A stretch of DNA of 64,000 nt from Cunninghamella blakesleeana (GCA_017871115.1 JAFCIZ010000001.1:7968159-8032158), one strand, 5' to 3'; shown: positions 1 to 14,301, numbered from the stretch's first letter. Notes: generated from the letters alone by a model not told the origin. Numbers and translations are program-made.

Positions 1-595
1 TTTTCAGCAGGTGTACTATTATCATCTTCTTCTTCTTGTTTATTATTATTTTTCTTTTTTTTATTTTTAAATCTATCACGGTGATCCATTTCATCTTCTT
101 CAAAATATTGAGCATCTAATATATTTTTTTTGAACTGTAAACCTTTTATTTTATCTACCATTTCAAGGGCTTCTTCTTTTGACTAAATAAAAATAAAATA
201 TATCAAGTTAATAATAATAATAATAATAATAAAACGACCATGTGCTAATTTTTATTGTTATAAACCATATAATATATATATATACATATATATATTTATA
301 TACTTACATTAAAGTTACAATAAGCAAAATCCCATTGAGGAGCTTTCTTTATAGTGTTAATACCATGTTGCTGAAAGAATTTTTTAATAGTTTGTTGATT
401 TTCCCTTGAACCCAAGTTAAGAATCTTGACACGATAAAGTGTTTTTCCAGTATTTAATTTTTTATTAACTTGTTCTTGTCCTTGATCTTTATCTTCTTTT
501 ACTACTACTTCTTCTTCTTCTTCTACTTCTTCTTCTTCTCTTGGCCGTTTTCTTCCAAATACAGAAGTGACAAGTGATTGTGCGTATTTTAACAT
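1..595 (-). CDS. TRMT2A-like RRM protein, 5' part (truncated by window edge)
   Basis: The start ATG lies at 595-593. Exon 1 (308-595) is followed by a GT-AG intron (183-307), and exon 2 (1-182) runs off the window. The N-terminus is basic, then acidic with a long Glu run near residues 20-30. An RNA-recognition-motif-like segment follows (YRVKILNLG near residue 55, then WDFAYCNFN), continuing in exon 2 with SKEEALEMVDKIKG and a charged tail. An RRM ahead of a missing C-terminal domain resembles the N-terminal half of TRMT2A/TRM2-type tRNA uracil-5-methyltransferases. The catalytic domain is not in the window, so the assignment rests on the RRM alone and another RRM protein is possible. The gene is not covered by the other copies. 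Confidence 0.45.
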
Positions 596-1805
596 TATTA
601 TTATATTAAAAAAAAGAAGGAAAAGAAGGGAAAAAAAAGTTTTTTTTTTTTTTTGATGTGTAAAAAATTTAAGCCGCGCTTTTTTTCAGGTGACCTTTTT
701 TATACATTCACCATTTTATAGTAAGAAACATTAATGGGATTATTTACTTTAATTTTTTCTTGTTATAATAATAATAATAATGATTTTACATATATATATA
801 TATATATATAATTACAAATATCAACAGAAAACATATTTATTAAAGTGATGTATTTATATCCATTAAAATATAAAAACCTATTGTTTGTATTTTTCATTGA
901 TACTATGAAGAATAATATGCATCGTTATTTTAAGAAATATAAAAAAATATATATTAAAAAAACTATTGATCATTAACAAGAAAAAAAAATAGTAAGAGAA
1001 AAACAAAATTAAAAATTTCGAGATCAAGTGTTTTTTTTTTTTTTTGAATTGAATTGAATTGAGTTACATATAAATAAATATTATTGTTATTAAATATTTA
1101 GATGATTTTCTTTATACATAATAATTAAAAAGAAAATCAAAGTGTCGGAGTTTCAATAGTGCTTCAAGTTATTGAACTTTATATGCTTTTGTCTAACGTA
1201 ACAATTTATAATGTATTGATTTTTTTTTTTTTTTTTAAAAGATAAAAAAATCTGATTAGATTGAATTAAATTACCAAATAATCATTCAATAAAAGATTTT
1301 ATTATTATTATTATTAGTATTAGTATTGTTAGATAATATATATATATATATATATATGTAATAAATGTTATATTTATACAAATAATATTAAATTAATCAT
1401 AAAATCATTATTATTTACTTGTAATATATTAAGTAAATCAAGTCTATTTATTTTCGATTTATTTTCGATTTATCTCGTTCGACGATTTCCTTTTTAGTGA
1501 TAACTAGATTGTTTCAAGTATATATTAGATGATATTGCATATTTATTTATAAAAAATCAAGTATTTTTTTAATTCCCAGATATATTGTTTATAAAAGAAA
1601 ATAATAGAAAAGGGCTTTGGCAAAATAAAGACAACAGAACAACAAATAAGTAAGTAAATAAAAAAAATAAAATAAAAAAACATTATTTGATGTATGTGTT
1701 TTTATTAAAAGATACTTATTTCGCATCATATGATATACAAGTAATAATAATAAAACAGTTTCTCCCTTTTTTTAAAAAATAAAAATAAATAATATTCATT
1801 TTATT
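596..1805. other. Intergenic region, no gene seen
   Basis: AT-rich spacer between the 5' end of the RRM gene and the 3' end of the PP1-docking gene, so it should hold the RRM gene's promoter and the other gene's terminator. It contains a (TA)n run near 790-810, another near 1,337-1,358 and several T runs. No ORF with coding character was found on either strand. The part from about 1,460 onward is mirrored at the right end of the window. Confidence 0.6.
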
Positions 1806-3736
1806 TTATAAAAAAAAATGAGTATATTGTCGACTATGAGGATGCACTTCCATTTCGTTTAATTTATATTCATTCAATTCTTGTTTGATTTGTAAAGCAA
1901 TAATGGGTGTAAGGGTTTGACAGGTTGTTTGATCATCGCATTGTCGATCATATTCTTTAGCACTAAATGTTTCATGTACTTGTACAGTTTTTGTAAATCT
2001 AACTTTTGTTGTATTATTAGAAGAATGATTGATGGAGGAAAAGGATTGTTTTCTTAATTGCTGTCTTTGTTTTTTATAAGTTGATGAAGTGGTTGATTTT
2101 GCATAGGAATGGACAGATCCAGCATAAATAGAAGAAATCGCATCATCATTAAAATCATTATATATAACAGATCCTTCATTTCTATGGTGATGATGATTTG
2201 TTGATGGTCTTAACATAGGTGAATTGTGTTGCAAATAAGATGTTGTTATTTGGGGTAAAGTGGTATTTTGATGTGATATATCGAAGCCATCTTTAGATAA
2301 TGATTGTTTATGATTTTGGTTATTATGGCTAGAATTGGATATTGTAGTTGTTTCTGATGTTGAAGATGTTACGGAAGGTGTATCATTAATATGATGATGA
2401 TGATGATGATGATATCCTTTATGATTATTTGCTTTGATATTTTTTTTTGGTAATTGTGCTAAAAAAAAAAAATAAAAAAAAAATAGAAATAGATAAATAA
2501 TTTATCGAGTTAATTAAAAAAGAGTATTTCTATTTTTTTTCTTTAATCCTTATTTGTACCTATTTTTAAATCTTTTTTTATTTTTATTTTTATTATTTAT
2601 TTATTTATTTATTATTTATATTCAAAATATTTACATGATGAATCCGTTTCAATAGAAGGTTGCTGATTATCTTCTTGTTCAATATGAGTGGATAATTTAG
2701 ATGGTCTTCTAAATAAACTTACAAAGGAATGGCGAATGGAAGAATTGTTTTCAGAAGAAATTGTATTAACGGAAGATAAGGAGGAGATGGAAGGAGTCTT
2801 TCTTAATGCTGGTTGATTATGTTGTTGTTGTTGTTGTTGTTGTTGTAATTGTGATGAATCTTGGTGTTTATTATTATTTGAACTAGTAAACACATGTTTT
2901 AATTTTTTTGAAAAAGAACGCTTCACCGTTACTTTTTTTGTTGTTGAAGGCGGTGATGATGAATGATCATGGTTTGTTATTGTATCGGATGAAGGAGTAG
3001 TAGAATATGAAGTGGTAGCAGATGTTAATGAATAAATTGAAGATCTTCTTGTACTATTGTCATCAATTAAAGAAGGAGGTGTAAATGAGGGCGTAGAAGA
3101 CGATTGACTTTCACAGTCATTAATTTCATCACGATGAATATGTTTTCGATGAGGATGGTTTGGTAGAGAGGATGATACTGAATTTGATGTTGATGAGGAG
3201 GATGAGGAGGAATATTGCCTATAGTTTTTAGACTTTTTAGTTGTTGAAGGTGCTGTTGATGGTGGTGAAACTCTGATTTTGGTGCCTTGATGCGTGTTAA
3301 GCGGGGTTGACCTTGTATTTTGTAAACTAGATCGATGATTGGCTCCTAAATTGGATGAGCGTGGTCTGCCACTATTTCTGGAATAATGCTGTTGTTGATA
3401 TATGTTATTACTATTATTATTATTATTATTATTATATGGTATTAATTGAGGGTTGATAAGTTGATTATTATAGAATGGTTGATAGCCTACGACAGGAATA
3501 GTATCTCCATAACAATATTGGTAATTTGATGTTGTCCAATTATTTATCATTACCTAAAAAAAAATTAAAAAAATTGAAAGTTGAGTAACAAATGCAACCA
3601 AAAAATGTCGGAGATGCAAGATCGCATGGATTAGAGGTTTTTATAAAACTGTATATATAATATATTTATTTTTATATATTTAGGGGGAGGAAGGAGAGAG
3701 GGGGGGGGGGAGAGAGAGAGTAAGAGAAGAAGGTTG

Positions 3737-3775
<39 letters not shown>

Positions 3776-3950
3776 AAAAGGGAGTAATACTTTATATATA
3801 TATATTTATATAAATTACCTGTTGATTAACTTGTAACTTGCGTGTCATTATATTAGCTAAAGAGATATCATCGTCGCTATCATCACATATAGGTGTATCA
3901 TTTTGTCGATAAGCTGATGTAGGTTGTAAAGGATAAACAGTTGCTGACAT
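1806..3950 (-). CDS. Ser/Asn-rich protein with KVRF PP1-docking motif and conserved C-terminus (copy A)
   Basis: Three exons: 3819-3950, 2635-3553 and 1806-2458, all with GT-AG introns; the joined frame is open and gives about 567 aa. The N-terminus is short and acidic (DDSDDD). The middle is low complexity: Asn, Ser and Gln runs, basic patches and a His run encoded by a CAT repeat at 2,390-2,411. The last ~66 residues look conserved: KVRFTKTVQVHETFSAKEYD near residues 502-521, then a helix (QIKQELNEYKLNEMEVH) and the end YTHFFL. KVRF fits the RVxF motif by which regulatory subunits bind protein phosphatase 1. A Bni4/Afr1-like cell-wall or polarity role is a guess. Intron 1 holds a striking polypurine tract. 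This is the only complete reading copy. Confidence 0.55.
3683..3733. repeat. Polypurine G/GA tract in intron 1
   Basis: A purine-only stretch of G runs and GA repeats, including about ten consecutive G, on the + strand inside an intron of the minus-strand gene, where it reads as a long C/CT pyrimidine tract. It is followed by a (TA)n run. The right arm has the mirror tract near 62,060-62,111. In copy B the G run is replaced by blended sequence near 11,938-11,970. Confidence 0.8.
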
Positions 3951-4439
3951 GGTTTTAATAAAATAAATATAATGATAGTATTATATATATATATATGTGT
4001 GTGTATGTATATATATTTATAAATATATGTATGTTGCAATAAAAAAAAGGGAGAGGGTATGAAATAACTGATAAAGTATGATTGGAATGGTAAATACACA
4101 ATATGTATTAAACGTACAATTTGATTTTACAATTTAGAAATGATAACTATAATACAAAAGTTTAAATAAAAGAATACAGTTTTAAATAAATATAATAATA
4201 ATAAAAAAAAAAGAAAAGAAAGAAAAGTGTAATAAAACTACACACAGTATTAAAAAGGAAATGAAAAAAAAAAGTTCGCTGAAAGCAAAAGAAAAGGAAA
4301 GGATAAAAAAAAATGTGAAATTTATATATCCAGTAGCACGGTTAAAAGTCCGCAGTTCTTTTTTGAAATAAACCTTTTTTTTTATTTGGTAAATATTGTT
4401 TTTATTACAAAAGGTGTTGTGTGAATATAAATAAATTAT
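3951..4439. promoter_or_regulatory. Spacer between GPN3 3' end and PP1-docking gene start
   Basis: About 490 bp between two minus-strand genes. It should hold the terminator of GPN3 and the promoter of the PP1-docking gene. Near the start codon there is a TA/TG dinucleotide run (3,980-4,015), and further up purine-rich stretches (pyrimidine-rich on the coding strand). No coding potential; the short ORF at 3,857-4,099 is an out-of-frame reading of exon 1 plus this spacer. Confidence 0.45.
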
Positions 4440-4471
4440 TTAATCATATTCTATTTTATCATCAGGTTCCT

Positions 4472-4518
<47 letters not shown>

Positions 4519-6057
4519 TTTAAAAAAATAAACATTAAATTTTAGTTCTCTTATTGTCATATGAAAATGTACTATTTTTTTTTTTTTTTACCTTGGGTTC
4601 AAGATCTTCACCATATTGCATTGCATGATCAACACTAGATAATACATATTCTACAGAGTCTTCGTCAGTAATATTCAAAGGTATAAAGCTGACCATACTA
4701 TAATCATCAATCTAAATAATAAAAGGTAATATCTATAAATAATCTCATTTATTTCTTTTTTTTTTTTTGATAATGTTATATTTTACCAGTTGTACAATAG
4801 CTTGATTTAATGCTTGGAATTTAGCCATTCTAGGTGTAACTTCTCTATCAGGCACTTGACCAGCTTCTTCGGCGATCAATAACGGGTCAGGGTCCAGATA
4901 TCTTTCCAATTCTCTTTCCGTCATAACCTGTTCTCTTTTTTGCTGTTGTAACCGTTTTCTTTGTTTCTTTGATAATTTCTTTTTATCACCACCACTACTT
5001 CCACTAAGAGTGTCTTCTTCTTCTTCTCCTTCCTTTGTTGATTTATTACCATAATCACCTTGTATTAAATCCATTTTCGTCATTACATTAATATGAGGGA
5101 TTTCCATGTTGACCATAGCACTCATTGCACTAAGGACACCAGAAAAGAACTTGCTTTTATCTTCAATAAATTGTGATTCTAAACAATATACTCCACATAT
5201 ATTCAAATTCCACCTCATTAATTGCTCACAAAGTCGTCGCATGATAGGAAAGTGTGTATATAATTCAATTTGCCCGGGACAATCAATAATAAGGTAGTCA
5301 TCATCATAATTTCCAATTTCTTCTTCAAGCCAGTCAATATTATTTAATAAAAATCTATATAGTGTATAGATGTATGGACATATATTGTAAATATATTGCA
5401 ATACTCTTTTTCTTTTTTCAATCATTATATATATATATAATACACGTCCTTACTCTAAACAATAAATCAACCCTCCATTTGGTCCATAGTCTAATTCTTC
5501 CATAACATCTTCCAAAGTAATTAAATCACGAATATCTAAAATAAATAAAGTATGTAAATAAAAACAAATACCAATATGTTTAGATAAACAATATAAAAAT
5601 AAAAATATTATTTGAGCAAAACTTTATTTTATTTTATCAATATCATTATTATTACTATTATTATTTTAGAGTATCTTATTCCTACCTATAGTTGGTTCAT
5701 ATTCAAATTTTTCTGCAGCAGGATCTAAATTAACTAAATGAACTTTTCTTCCAGTAGTTTGACAGTGAGTCATCATAGTTGCACAGAATGTGGACTACAA
5801 ATATATATATTAATACAATATCGCAACATAAGTATAAATAAATAAATAAATTTCATCTATTTTTTTATATTATCGTTGCTGTTAACATTAGTATGTACCT
5901 TTCCACTCCCAGCTGGACCCATTACAAGTTGACAGTGTCGACCCCTAAGTAAATAAATATATAAATAAATAAAATATAAATATAAATATAAATATAAATA
6001 AAAAATATAATTATAAATAATAATAATATTTAAAAAAGTATTAGATTACAGAAACAT
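4440..6057 (-). CDS. GPN3: GPN-loop GTPase 3 (copy A, intact)
   Basis: Seven exons: 6050-6057, 5899-5944, 5686-5794, 5454-5535, 4787-5354, 4592-4711 and 4440-4469; phases agree and the product is 320 aa. Visible motifs: P-loop GPAGSGKS (residues 12-19), NLDPAAE, the GPN signature GPNGG (72-76), Walker [12 protein letters not shown] (106-116) and G4 TKMD (174-177). Near the C-terminus are the IDDYSM and [10 protein letters not shown] segments typical of GPN3. The family helps assemble and import RNA polymerase II as GPN1/GPN3 dimers. Human GPN3 has 284 residues; here an acidic/Lys-rich insert at about 182-220 adds the difference. Exon 1 encodes only eight bases, chosen because it gives an in-frame ATG with the expected short N-terminus. 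Divergent from RRS1, 234 bp apart. Confidence 0.9.
4471..4517. repeat. (ATT)n microsatellite in GPN3 last intron
   Basis: About 15 ATT units between the last two GPN3 exons. Copy B has a similar tract (12,720-12,765), while the right-arm copy is shorter and interrupted (about 61,303-61,335), as expected of a slippage-prone tract or of unequal sequencing accuracy. Confidence 0.85.
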
Positions 6058-6291
6058 ACATATTTGATATCTAATGTATTTTTTTTTTTTAATTTGTAAT
6101 AAAAAAGAAGCTAGAGAAAGAGGAAGCGTAAGATATAAAAAAATTCACTGAATTTTAAAAAAAAAATTGGCATTAAAAAAATAAGCCACTTTAAACTGAG
6201 ACGCATTGATAAAATTTTTGAATTGGATTTTTTTTTTTCGCTCTCTTTTACTTTCTCAATTTTTTTCTAATTCTTTAAACTTTTATATAAA
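6058..6291. promoter_or_regulatory. Bidirectional promoter, GPN3 / RRS1
   Basis: 234 bp between the start codons of divergent genes. It contains a T-rich pyrimidine tract ending at the RRS1 start (CTCTCTTTTACTTTCTC near 6,241) and purine/pyrimidine-biased stretches on the other side. Both genes serve growth functions (polymerase II assembly, ribosome biogenesis), so shared control is plausible but not shown. Confidence 0.5.
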
Positions 6292-7551
6292 ATGGATGTA
6301 ACTGAAATATTAGAAGCTCATAAAGCACAATTGTAAGAAACAATTTTTATTTTATATTAAATTATTTTTATATATAGTAAATAACGTTGATATTAATATG
6401 ACTCTATATTATCTTATATTTGCCTTATAGTAAACCAATCACTGTAGAAAAACTTGTACCTCTTGATTATGATCTTAATCTTTTAGCTGGTTTCGATATC
6501 AACGCCCTTGATGAAAAGCGTATCAAGTAAGTGATTTTGATCCTATATTATAAATAACAATGATAACAACGATTAGAATATAAAAGCTTTTATATAATGT
6601 CCTCAAATTTTTTAATCAATGTCTTTTTATTATTATTATATTATTATGTATATAGGAGTGAAAAAGAAAAATATATCAAAGAATTATCAAGAGACAACAC
6701 CCAACTTGTATTAAATCAACTATTCGATCTCAAAGTCAAAAGCAGTGATTTAGGTGTCCTTGCAGAATTACCAGATAGAATTACACTTTTACCTCGTGAA
6801 AAACCATTACCTAAGGATAAACCATTAACTCGATGGGAAAAATTCGCTAAAGCTAAAGGCATTCAAAATAGAAAGAGAGAAAGAATGGTATGGGATGAAG
6901 AACGCAATGAATATGTTCCTCGATGGGGTTACCAAGGTGGTGAAAAGGATAAAACTAAGGATTGGTTAATTGAAGTACCTGATAATGTGGATCCTATGAC
7001 AGATATGTATCAAGCTAAGCGAGAAGAAAAGAAGGCTAGAGTAGAAAAAAATGCAAAGAGACAAAAGCGTAATGAAGAAGAAAGTGCTGCTGCTACCATG
7101 ACTGGGAAAAAGGATGTACGTGAATTGGGCAAGAATGAATTACAACAAGCTATTGCTGCTTCTAGGACAGCTACCGCTAGTTTGGGTAAATTCGATAAAT
7201 CTTTAAAGAATGAACAAAAAATAAAAGGTGTTACTCATCAGGTAAAAATATAATAAATAAATAAAGCTGAATATAATAAAAATAAATTAAAATTGGATAA
7301 ATGATCATAAATTAAATAATAATAATATTTTTTTCTTTTTTATTATTTTTACATATATATATATACATAGTTTGCACCTACTATCGGTGATGTTAAAAAT
7401 GAAAAGAGTTCTTCCTCGACATTCTCAAGAAAGTGGTAGGCAAAGAAGATAAAGTTGATGTTAAGAAGGCTCTTCGTATCCACTCAAAAGAACAATCTCA
7501 AAAAAAAGAAAGTCAAACGATAAAGGTGATAAAAAAAAAGGAAAGAAATAG
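6292..7551 (+). CDS. RRS1: Ribosome biogenesis regulatory protein RRS1 (copy A, frameshifted in exon 4)
   Basis: Exons 6292-6332, 6431-6526, 6656-7241 and 7371-7551. The N-terminal half carries the RRS1 family core: LVPLDYDLNLLAGFD, then LAELPDRITLLPREKPLP and the basic TRWEKFAKAKGI block near residues 104-115, with WDEERNEYVPRWGY after it. RRS1 acts in the nucleolus with RPF2 to recruit 5S rRNP into 60S precursors. Here exon 4 lacks two bases relative to copy B: one C in a C run near 7,417 and one A in an A run near 7,500. The frame is therefore broken only in this copy; both losses sit in homopolymers and look like sequencing error. Confidence 0.9.
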
Positions 7552-10019
7552 ATGAAAGGTTTTTATATTAATTATTCGCCCAATATATATATTTATTTAC
7601 GTTTGGTCATTTCATTTTTATTATTATTTATTCACCTTTTTTTTTTCATAAAAAAAATATCATTAGTATAATTATCTTTTTTTCATTCTTTTTCTTTTTT
7701 TTTTTACATATATTGCAATTATTCACTTTGTACAGTAATCATTAATTCAAATAAAAGTTTTTTATGATATTAACACAACAATGATGATGATAGAAATAGG
7801 TCTACTTAATTTTTTTTTACTTCATAATATTAATCATATTTAAAGTTGTATTCTTTTAATAGATAAGTTATTATTATTATTGTTTCAATTTTAATCCAAT
7901 TTTAATACAACTTTATATTTTTATCTTTTGATTGTTAAGCTCATTAATCAAAATTTTATTTATTATTTTTTATTTTCATGACTATTTGGTATCCATACTG
8001 CTGAATTAAAACTTCTTTTTAAACCTTAAATTTGTAGTTTTTTTTTTTTTGATCTGGTGTATAACTCTGGTGTTTTATTTTTTCTGTTTATATAAACGGT
8101 CATTATTTTATATATTTTTCTTTCTTTTATTAAAAAAAAAATGAATAAATTATTAATCAAAAAATATTATTCAACTTACCTATATTATAATTAACTTTTA
8201 CAATTTTATTTTTATTAAACAGCTGCCGATTATAGTCCCATCATGTAATGGATCAAGCTCAATGAACTCTAGAAAATCAATGTCAAAATTTAAAAGAAAA
8301 AATATTTATCATTATTTTGAAATAAATATTTAATTATTATTCTTTTTTATATTCAGATATTCTCTATAGTGTTTTGTAGCAAAACATTTGGTGTGGTTTT
8401 TCGTATTTTTATTTTTTCATATAAATTAAACAACTTTTTCTTCTTTATTTTAAAATATCTCATTTTTTTTAATTTTTTTTAACTCAATAAAAAATAAAAA
8501 TGCTATTCGAATTATTTAATTTTAATTTTAAAGCTATAGTTTTACTTTATTTTACCTTTTGAAGCTATGTTACTGGTAAGACAAGACACTGGTACTCACT
8601 ATGATAAACATTTACATTATCAAAAATATAATATTATATTTTTAACAATAGTACATAGGCCCAAGTGTTGGATTTTATGTAAACAAACTTAGGGTTACCT
8701 CGAGATTTTGTTCATTTTGTGAATTTTTAATAAGCCTTTTATTCTTAATTCATATTTAAACTTATAAAAACAGTATCATGATATAAAACGTATTAAATTG
8801 TAAATATATATTTTTTAAAAAATATATTTAATCCTTTTATGGATAGTTTTTTACTATATCTTTAAAATAACACTTCAATTAATTCTATTATTAATAAGGA
8901 AATACATTTATAAACCACTGCCATCCAAGTAGATTAAGCTTACAACGCTCACATTTATTTTTTTTTATTTTTTTATCTACGATCATTTACCTTTTCTTTT
9001 TTTTTAAAAAAATAAAATTAGTGTTTGATTTAAGTATAAATACGCTAGATTGCTTTTCTTTCTCTTTTCTTCTTTTTTTTTCTTGTCAAATTGTTAACTA
9101 GTATGTTTATAATAAATATTCATTTATCCAAATCAATTAGTTTTATTTATTAATTGAAACCACTCTATTTTATTCTTTTTTAGAGCAACACACACGTATA
9201 TATATATATCTCATTTTATTTGCTCTTGCTTACTACTTTTCTTAAATGGCAATCAATCTCAATGGTCACTAAATTTATTTGTTTATTAAATTTTTATTCT
9301 TATTCTCTTTCTATAAATATTTTACATGCATTAACGGATTAGATTGGAGTACTTAGTAGAAATTAGCAATATTTATGATTGACTTAATACATAATCATCG
9401 AATGGCTTCTAGACTATCAAATTGCTCCATGCTTCTATAATAGTCCAAATATATTGGAGTTTTCCCAAAGTAATAACTTATATATTTAAACATATTATAT
9501 TATAATATATAGAATTATTTTAAAAATTTAATAATTTTTATCATATTATAAATCCTTTATTTGTATGAAAACTGTTTGCAACAATGTTCTCTGATTTCTT
9601 TTTTTTTCTTTTTTTGACTTAGCTTTTGTGTTACTGGTGCAAAATTTCAAGGTGTTTTTGTTCATCTTCTCATTCTTATAATTTTTTTAAATATAAATAT
9701 AATCAATTTTTGCTTTCTTTTTTTCTCTTAAATGGCCAAATTTTATAGTTAATTATTATCTACTATATAATTATTAAACAGTCTACTTTATAACAAATTT
9801 TATAATTTTACCTTATTTTATTTTTACTTATAACTTATTCAATTATTAAATTTAATTATTTTTTTTTTTTCTATTCATTTATATTAAGTCATTCTACTTA
9901 TAAAACTGTAATTAGTGCTCATTGGAACTATATTATATACTCCAAATATTCATTCCTTATTCAAAAATAAATGGCTAAACTATTGAACCTTATTTAAATA
10001 AAAGATATAAAAAATATTA
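7552..10019. other. 2.5 kb noncoding spacer (copy A)
   Basis: AT-rich DNA between RRS1 and the tRNA-Val locus. I see no coding exon, no terminal repeats and no recognisable transposon. It contains homopolymer T runs and a few more complex stretches (around 8,640-8,700 and 9,340-9,470). The same sequence recurs at 15,796-18,244 and, inverted, at 55,800-58,274, with mainly homopolymer-length differences. Confidence 0.6.
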
Positions 10020-12060
<2,041 letters not shown>

Positions 12061-12687
12061 GATATAAATTACCTGTTGATTAACTTGTAACTTGCGTGTC
12101 ATTATATTAGCTAAAGAGATATCATCGTCGCTATCATCACATATAGGTGTATCATTTTGTCGATAAGCTGATGTAGGTTGTAAAGGATAAACAGTTGCTG
12201 ACATGGTTTTAATAAAATAAATATAATGATAGTATTATATATATATATATGTGTGTGTATGTATATATATTTATAAATATATGTATGTTGCAATAAAAAA
12301 AAGGAGAGGGTATGAAATAACTGATAAAGTATGATTGGAATGGTAAATACACAATATGTATTAAACGTACAATTTGATTTTACAATTTAGAAATGATAAC
12401 TATAATACAAAAGTTTAAATAAAAGAATACAGTTTTAAATAAATATAATAATAAAAAAAAAAGAAAAGAAAGAAAAGTGTAATAAAACTACACACAGTAT
12501 TAAAAAGAAATGAAAAAAAAAAGTTCGCTGAAAGCAAAAGAAAAGGAAAGGATAAAAAAAAATGTGAAATTTATATATCCAGTAGCACGGTTAAAAGTCC
12601 GCAGTTCTTTTTGAAATAAACCTTTTTTTTTATTTGGTAAATATTGTTTTTATTACAAAAGGTGTTGTGTGAATATAAATAAATTAT

Positions 12688-12719
12688 TTAATCATATTCT
12701 ATTTTATCATCAGGTTCCT

Positions 12720-12766
<47 letters not shown>

Positions 12767-14301
12767 TTAAAAAAATAAACATTAAATTTTAGTTCTCTTA
12801 TTGTCATATGAAAATGTACTATTTTTTTTTTTTTTTTACCTTGGGTTCAAGATCTTCACCATATTGCATTGCATGATCAACACTAGATAATACATATTCT
12901 ACAGAGTCTTCGTCAGTAATATTCAAGGTATAAAGCTGACCATACTATAATCATCAATCTAAATAATAAAAGGTAATATCTATAAATAATCTCATTTATT
13001 CTTTTTTTTTTTTTGATAATGTTATATTTTACCAGTTGTACAATAGCTTGATTTAATGCTTGGAATTTAGCCATTCTAGGTGTAACTTCTCTATCAGGCA
13101 CTTGACCAGCTTCTTCGGCGATCAATAACGGGTCAGGGTCCAGATATCTTTCCAATTCTCTTTCCGTCATAACCTGTTCTCTTTTTTGCTGTTGTAACCG
13201 TTTTCTTTGTTTCTTTGATAATTTCTTTTTATCACCACCACTACTTCCACTAAGAGTGTCTTCTTCTTCTTCTCCTTCCTTGTTGATTTATTACCATAAT
13301 CACCTTGTATTAAATCCATTTTCGTCATTACATTAATATGAGGGATTTCCATGTTGACCATAGCACTCATTGCACTAAGGACACCAGAAAAGAACTTGCT
13401 TTTATCTTCAATAAATTGTGATTCTAAACAATATACTCCACATATATTCAAATTCCACCTCATTAATTGCTCACAAAGTCGTCGCATGATAGGAAAGTGT
13501 GTATATAATTCAATTTGCCCGGGACAATCAATAATAAGGTAGTCATCATCATAATTTCCAATTCTTCTTCAAGCCAGTCAATATTATTTAATAAAAATCT
13601 ATATAGTGTATAGATGTATGGACATATATTGTAAATATATTGCAATACTCTTTTTCTTTTTTCAATCATTATATATATATATAATACACGTCCTTACTCT
13701 AAACAATAAATCAACCCTCCATTTGGTCCATAGTCTAATTCTTCCATAACATCTTCCAAAGTAATTAAATCACGAATATCTAAAATAAATAAAGTATGTA
13801 AATAAAAACAAATACCAATATGTTTAGATAAACAATATAAAAATAAAAATATTATTTGAGCAAAACTTTATTTTATTTTATCAATATCATTATTATTACT
13901 ATTATTATTTTAGAGTATCTTATTCCTACCTATAGTTGGTTCATATTCAAATTTTTCTGCAGCAGGATCTAAATTAACTAAATGAACTTTTCTTCCAGTA
14001 GTTTGACAGTGAGTCATCATAGTTGCACAGAATGTGGACTACAAATATATATATTAATACAATATCGCAACATAAGTATAAATAAATAAATAAATTTCAT
14101 CTATTTTTTTATATTATCGTTGCTGTTAACATTAGTATGTACCTTTCCACTCCCAGCTGGACCCATTACAAGTTGACAGTGTCGACCCCTAAGTAAATAA
14201 ATATATAAATAAATAAAATATAAATATAAATATAAATATAAATAAAAAATATAATTATAAATAATAATAATATTTAAAAAAGTATTAGATTACAGAAACA
14301 T
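12688..14301 (-). CDS. GPN3: GPN3 (copy B, frameshifted)
   Basis: Same seven-exon layout as copy A, start ATG at 14301-14299. It has three one-base losses relative to copy A: a T near 13,281 (in the Lys/Glu-rich insert), a T near 13,563 (start of the WLEEEIGNY segment) and an A near 12,925 (last-but-one exon). The large exon is thus split into three frames. Losses are in short homopolymers, consistent with sequencing error rather than decay. Confidence 0.85.

Larger units (their letters stand above)
3430..10019 (+). repeat. Tandem block, copy A
   Basis: About 6.6 kb nearly identical to 11,690-18,244 in the same orientation, and to roughly 55,805-62,350 in inverse orientation. It spans part of the PP1-docking gene, GPN3, RRS1 and the noncoding spacer. 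It ends at 10,019-10,043, where the first ~24 bases of the tRNA locus still match before the sequence becomes a mosaic. Confidence 0.85.

Noticed and set aside
2390..2411. CAT/ATG repeat considered as a CRISPR-like or satellite array
   Set aside because: It is a short trinucleotide run encoding a His stretch within exon 3; no spacers.
7552..10019. Possible transposon remnant
   Set aside because: No terminal repeats, target-site duplication or transposase/RT motif could be seen on either strand.
13351..13542. 63-aa plus-strand open frame (also at 5,106-5,297)
   Set aside because: It is the antisense shadow of GPN3 exon 5, present in each copy.
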